Source: Maricaulis sp965242785 (GTDB taxonomy: Bacteria > Pseudomonadota > Alphaproteobacteria > Caulobacterales > Maricaulaceae). From it: a DNA stretch of 64,000 nt. Location of the stretch: positions 1 through 64,000 of the forward strand of contig CBDETA010000001.1 in NCBI GenBank assembly GCA_965242785.1, given 5' to 3'. Under the pieces are notes generated by a model, which was given only the letters and a program-made list of their open reading frames with translations, had not been told where the DNA came from and made no database searches. The translations under genes were made by a program, and so were the position numbers. How positions within the stretch are numbered: position 1 is the stretch's first letter; every line of letters starts with the position of its first letter. Positions 60,614-64,000 of the stretch are shown one piece after another.

Positions 60614-61768
60614 ATGGAGTCCCAGTCGCTACTTCTGGCGCTTGTCCCTGTCATTCTGGCCGGAGTGTTCATCCACAGCGTGAACGCCTCGATCCAGCAG
60701 AACAAGGAAGGCCCGCGCTGGTGGCTGGCGGGCACCGCCACCCATGGCATCGGTCTCGGCCTGATCTCGCTGCGCCCGATCCTGCCGGATGTGCTGGGGA
60801 TCGTGGTGGGCGACATCCTGGCCGCCGGCGGATTCCTGATCCTGCTTGAAGGCGTTGCCCGCTTCTCCGGTCGCAGCATTCCGCGCTGGCTGTTCGCTTC
60901 CTTGGCGGCGGTCAGCCTGATCGGCTTTCCGGTCTTTACCTGGGTGGTGGACAATGCGGCCGTGCGTTTCGCCGTGTTCGCGGTTGCGGTGATCCTGCCC
61001 AACCTCCTGATGCTGCCCTATCTGGACCGGATCGGACGGCGCGACGGCCAGGCCGGTGTGCGGCTGCTGCGCTACACCATCTACTATTTCATCATCAGCC
61101 TGGCCGGGATCTGTATCGGCGTGCTGCTGCTGGACCCGGGCATGCCCAGCATCCTGGCGCCCAACATGCTGGTCGGACTGGGCTTCCTGTCACTGCTGGT
61201 TTTCGAAACCACGCTGGTGTTCGGCTTTGTGCTGCTGTCCTCCGGCCAGACGGCCTCGGTGCTGCGCCAGGCGGCCCTGACCGATCATCTCACCGGCCTG
61301 CCAAACCGGCGCGCGTTTGAGCGCCGGGTGCATGATGCGTTCGAGGACGGTGCGGCGGCCCAGGACTGCGCGGCGCTGGCGGTGTTCGATATCGACCATT
61401 TCAAGCGCGTCAATGATACGCATGGCCATGATGTCGGCGATGCGGTGTTGCGCCATGTCGCCGACGTGATGAGCCGCAATCTGCGCAAGTCGGACTTTGT
61501 GGCCCGGCAGGGCGGCGAGGAGTTTGTGGCCCTGTTGCACGACAGTGATGGCGAGGGTTTCAGCCGCATTGCCGACCGGATCCGCTCGGCGGTGGAGGCC
61601 ACGCCATTGTTGCTGGATGGCAAGGCGATTGGCGTGACGGTGTCGGTGGGACTGGCCCGGCTTCCCCAGGAAGAGGCGTGCTTTTCAGCCCTGTTCGCAG
61701 CGGCGGATGCGGCGCTTTACCAGGCCAAGGAGTCCGGGCGGAACCGCGTGGTTCTTGCTGCCGCCTGA
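60614..61768 (+). CDS. Membrane-bound diguanylate cyclase (GGDEF)
   Basis: The 384-residue protein has an N-terminal half with about seven hydrophobic segments (SLLLALVPVILAGVFIHSVN, WLFASLAAVSLIGFPVFTWV, FAVFAVAVILPNLLMLPYLD, YFIISLAGICIGVLLLDPG and others) and a C-terminal GGDEF domain. The active site is DFVARQGGEEFVALLHDSDG (GGEEF form), with ALTDHLTGLPNRRAFERRVH and AVFDIDHFKRVNDTHGHDVG. It makes cyclic di-GMP. An inhibitory RxxD site is not obvious ahead of GGEEF. The ATG is at 60614. Confidence 0.95.
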   Translation: MESQSLLLALVPVILAGVFIHSVNASIQQNKEGPRWWLAGTATHGIGLGLISLRPILPDVLGIVVGDILAAGGFLILLEGVARFSGRSIPRWLFASLAAVSLIGFPVFTWVVDNAAVRFAVFAVAVILPNLLMLPYLDRIGRRDGQAGVRLLRYTIYYFIISLAGICIGVLLLDPGMPSILAPNMLVGLGFLSLLVFETTLVFGFVLLSSGQTASVLRQAALTDHLTGLPNRRAFERRVHDAFEDGAAAQDCAALAVFDIDHFKRVNDTHGHDVGDAVLRHVADVMSRNLRKSDFVARQGGEEFVALLHDSDGEGFSRIADRIRSAVEATPLLLDGKAIGVTVSVGLARLPQEEACFSALFAAADAALYQAKESGRNRVVLAAA

Positions 61769-61773
61769 GCCGG

Positions 61774-63228
61774 TCAGCCGCGCCAGAAGCGCGGGCTGAG
61801 GAAGACCAGCACGGCCAGCACTTCCAGGCGGCCGATGAACATGTTGAAGGTCAGCACCCATTTGGCCGGATCCGACAACGGCTCGAATGTGCCGGCCGGA
61901 CCGATGATCGGTCCCAGGCCCGGGCCGGTATTGGTCAGGCTGGTCGCGGCGCCTGACAGGGCCGTGACCGTGTCCAGGCCCAGTGCCGAAAGCACCGCCG
62001 CGCTGATCGCATAGACCGCAAAGAACACGAAGATGAAGCCCAGCACCGAGTGCAGGGCGGCCTCGGACACCTTGCGGCCGTTATAGTGCATCGGGATCAC
62101 GGCATTGGGCCGCATCAGCTTGGCCAGATAGTGGCGCATGGCGGTGCCGGCAATCTGGTAGCGGAAGATCTTGACCGAACACGTGGTCGATCCGGCGCAG
62201 CCACCGATGAACATGAAGATGAAGAAGGCGGCCTGGGAAGCCGACCCCCAGGCGCCGTAGTCCGCTGTGGCAAAGCCCGTGCCGGTGATGATGGACACGG
62301 TATTGAAGGCGGCTTGGCGGATGGCGCCGCCTTCTTCATGCGTTCCGTTTACCCACAACAGTCCGGTCAGAAAGCTGGTCGCAATCAGGACCACCATCAG
62401 AAACCCGCGCACTTGCGCGTCGGCGAATAGAGGCTCCGGCTTGCCGCGAGACGCCAGGATGAACAGGCCAAATGGCAGGGACGCCAGAAGCATGAAGACG
62501 GTGGTGATGACGTCAGCCCCGAGATGGACGTAATTGCCCATCGAATTGTCCGATGCCGAAAAGCCACCGGTCGAAAGCGTCGACATCGCATGGCACATGG
62601 CGTGCAGCCAATCCATACCCACCGCCAGGAAGGTGAAGAAACAGGCCAGGGTCAGCACCAGATAGATCAGGGAGATGCTGGCAGCAATTTGGGTGGCCTT
62701 GGGCAGGACCTTGTCGGACTTGTCGCCGGTTTCCAGTTGGAAGAGCTGCATGCCGCCAATGCCCAGCATCGGCCAGAACGCCATCGCCGTGACGATGATG
62801 CCGATGCCGCCGATCCATTGCAGGATGGCGCGCCAGAGCAGCAGGCCTTCGGGGCGGTGATCGAGGCCGGTCAGCACGGTGGCGCCGGTGGTCGTCAGGC
62901 CGGAAATCGCTTCGAAGATGGCGTCGGTCCAGTTCATGCCCTCGCCGGCGAGCCGCATGGGCAGGGCCGCGCAGATTGCCAGGGCAAACCAGGCACCGAC
63001 GGTCAGCACGAAGGCGGTGCGCGGCGTGATCGAGTCAACCGGCCCGCGATTGGCCAGGGCGGTGGAGCCACCGACGAACATGCCCAGAATGGCGGACAGG
63101 AAAAAGGCCGCCGCGCTTTCCCCGTCACCGCGCGCGGCATCCAGCATGGCCGGCGCCAGCATCAGCGCGGCCAGCACGGCCACCATGATGCCTACCATGA
63201 ACAGCACTTGTCGCAGGGAAGTGGTCAA
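61774..63228 (-). CDS. trkH: Trk/Ktr-type potassium uptake permease TrkH
   Basis: The 484-residue channel-like permease has four repeats of membrane-pore-membrane. Filter-like segments are AISGLTTTGATVLTG, AMSTLSTGGFSASDN, TVSIITGTGFATADYG and AATSLTNTGPGLGP. It takes up potassium with a TrkA-type regulator. The start appears to be TTG at 63228, seven bases after AAGGA. It is convergent with the GGDEF gene. Confidence 0.94.
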   Translation of the reverse strand: MTTSLRQVLFMVGIMVAVLAALMLAPAMLDAARGDGESAAAFFLSAILGMFVGGSTALANRGPVDSITPRTAFVLTVGAWFALAICAALPMRLAGEGMNWTDAIFEAISGLTTTGATVLTGLDHRPEGLLLWRAILQWIGGIGIIVTAMAFWPMLGIGGMQLFQLETGDKSDKVLPKATQIAASISLIYLVLTLACFFTFLAVGMDWLHAMCHAMSTLSTGGFSASDNSMGNYVHLGADVITTVFMLLASLPFGLFILASRGKPEPLFADAQVRGFLMVVLIATSFLTGLLWVNGTHEEGGAIRQAAFNTVSIITGTGFATADYGAWGSASQAAFFIFMFIGGCAGSTTCSVKIFRYQIAGTAMRHYLAKLMRPNAVIPMHYNGRKVSEAALHSVLGFIFVFFAVYAISAAVLSALGLDTVTALSGAATSLTNTGPGLGPIIGPAGTFEPLSDPAKWVLTFNMFIGRLEVLAVLVFLSPRFWRG

Positions 63229-63267
63229 GCGGGTGTCCTTCGCCGCATGTGTCCGGGAGGGCGGGGT

Positions 63268-63660
63268 CTAGTGCAGCCGGACCCGGTCGCCGGGCCTATC
63301 GAGGGAGAAGCCGGGGATTTCCGCAGCAAAGCTCTCGCCATCCTGGCGCTGCATTTCGTAGCTGCCCTGCATGAAGCCCGAGGGCGTCGTCAGCGGGGCA
63401 CCGGACGTGTAGCGAAAACGCTCGCCCGGTTCGATCACCGGCTGCTCGCCGATCACGCCCAGGCCCTGGACGTGTTCCGTCCGGCCGGCGGCGTCGGTGA
63501 TGACCCATTTGCGGGCGATCAGCTGCACCGGCACATCGCCGGTGTTTTCGATCTCGATCGTATAAGCCCAGACATAGTGACTGTTTTCGGGCTCGGACTC
63601 GTCTTCCAGATAGTCCGGCATCACGCTGATCTTCACGCCGCTGCTTTCGTGCTGGTACAT
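63268..63660 (-). CDS. apaG: ApaG family protein
   Basis: The 130-residue ApaG-type protein has the fibronectin-like fold signature VWAYTIEIENTGDVPVQLIA, RKWVITDAAGRTEHVQGLGV, QPVIEPGERFRYTSGAPLTT and SGFMQGSYEMQRQDGESF. ApaG is linked to magnesium/cobalt tolerance and dinucleotide polyphosphates, with no enzyme activity certain. The ATG at 63660 is chosen. It lies 39 bases before trkH and is divergent from dcd. Confidence 0.94.
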   Translation of the reverse strand: MYQHESSGVKISVMPDYLEDESEPENSHYVWAYTIEIENTGDVPVQLIARKWVITDAAGRTEHVQGLGVIGEQPVIEPGERFRYTSGAPLTTPSGFMQGSYEMQRQDGESFAAEIPGFSLDRPGDRVRLH

Positions 63661-63823
63661 GATGCCTGTCTGCCCGTTGCGGCGCGTCCCCCGGGGCACG
63701 CCCTGCCATCTGCATCATCGTCCCGCCGCCGCACCGGCTCAACCCCCCACCGTCAGCGCGGCTGGACAGGGCGGGGGATATGGGTGACATCTCGGTTTTC
63801 CGGCAACAGATAATCCTTGTCCC

Positions 63824-64000
63824 ATGACCGCTAACGGCATTCTTCCCGACCGTCTCCTGCGCGCGCTCCACGAGGCCGGTGGTATCACCGCCGATGCCCC
63901 GCTTGATGAAGGACAAGTGCAACCGGCCAGTATCGACCTGCGACTGGGCGCCAAGGCCTGGCGCCTGCGGGCCAGCTTCCTGCCCGGTCGCGACCGGACG
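63824..64000 (+). CDS. dcd: 2'-deoxycytidine 5'-triphosphate deaminase, start only
   Basis: The first 59 residues are seen before the window ends. They read MTANGILPDRLLRALHEAGG, then EGQVQPASIDLRLGAKAWRL and RASFLPGRDRT, the N-terminal part of the Dcd family (QPASIDLRLG motif). The enzyme makes dUTP from dCTP. The catalytic part lies outside the window. Confidence 0.85.
   Translation, partial: MTANGILPDRLLRALHEAGGITADAPLDEGQVQPASIDLRLGAKAWRLRASFLPGRDRT

Overview
The window looks like chromosomal DNA of a GC-rich, flagellated, stalk-lineage alphaproteobacterium. The evidence is a GcrA cell-cycle regulator, CobS/CobT, a Caulobacter-type flagellin, a TM2 protein, and alphaproteobacterial gene blocks (rpmB / DUF3108 / helicase; bolA / J-domain / cobS; corC-aroB-aroK / xerD / accA; phoR-pstCAB-phoU-phoB). 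A Maricaulis-like member of the Maricaulales/Hyphomonadales is my best guess, but that is inference from gene content only. I saw no insertion sequence, prophage, CRISPR array or rRNA. One tRNA gene, tRNA-Arg(ACG), is present.

1-8.1 kb: a SUV3-like helicase running off the left edge, interrupted by several small frame-breaking insertions; a DUF3108 protein; rpmB; a lipoprotein amidohydrolase; an unrecognised AT-richer small gene; a phytase-like esterase; and cobT. 8.1-13.8 kb: a solitary flagellin, then a compact metal-defence segment. It comprises a CsoR-type sensor divergent from tolC-like / multicopper oxidase / CusF-like genes, followed by an ArsR-ACR3 arsenite pair read the other way. 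This segment lies between cobT and cobS, which are normally neighbours. 13.8-18.4 kb: cobS, a soluble PAS-PAS chemoreceptor, a J-domain protein, bolA and a DUF3313 lipoprotein.

18.4-28.2 kb is mostly housekeeping: CorC, aroB, aroK, a small membrane ORF, an exported protein of unknown function, xerD, accA, gamma-glutamyltransferase, an S58 peptidase and tRNA-Arg. 28.2-32.6 kb starts with about 700 bases without a gene that contain a strong two-part hairpin. A transmembrane chemoreceptor follows, apparently co-transcribed with a porin-like beta-barrel, then a DJ-1-like protein without the usual cysteine whose best start codon appears to be ATC. 32.6-38 kb: an MFS transporter, an Lrp/AsnC regulator divergent from a class V aminotransferase with a near-palindrome between them, a gamma-glutamylcyclotransferase-like protein and an exported protein with degenerate repeats.

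38-48.6 kb, all on the minus strand: two tandem M13 (neprilysin-like) lipoprotein metallopeptidases, each with its own terminator, then a complete tripartite RND efflux operon. 48.8-56.1 kb is the phosphate-starvation locus phoR, Pho box, pstC, pstA, pstB, phoU, phoB. It has no pstS, and PstC and PstA carry large extra domains. 56.1-64 kb: TM2 protein, gcrA, an ABC-2 permease without an adjacent ATPase, argD, hslO, a membrane diguanylate cyclase, trkH, apaG and the start of dcd.

My strongest points for a second look are the broken helicase, the metal-resistance segment inside the split cobS/cobT neighbourhood, the ATC start candidate with a strong ribosome-binding site, the structured gap at 28.6 kb, the chemoreceptor-porin pair and the repeat protein at 37-38 kb. 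I found no clear evidence for an entirely new multi-gene system.
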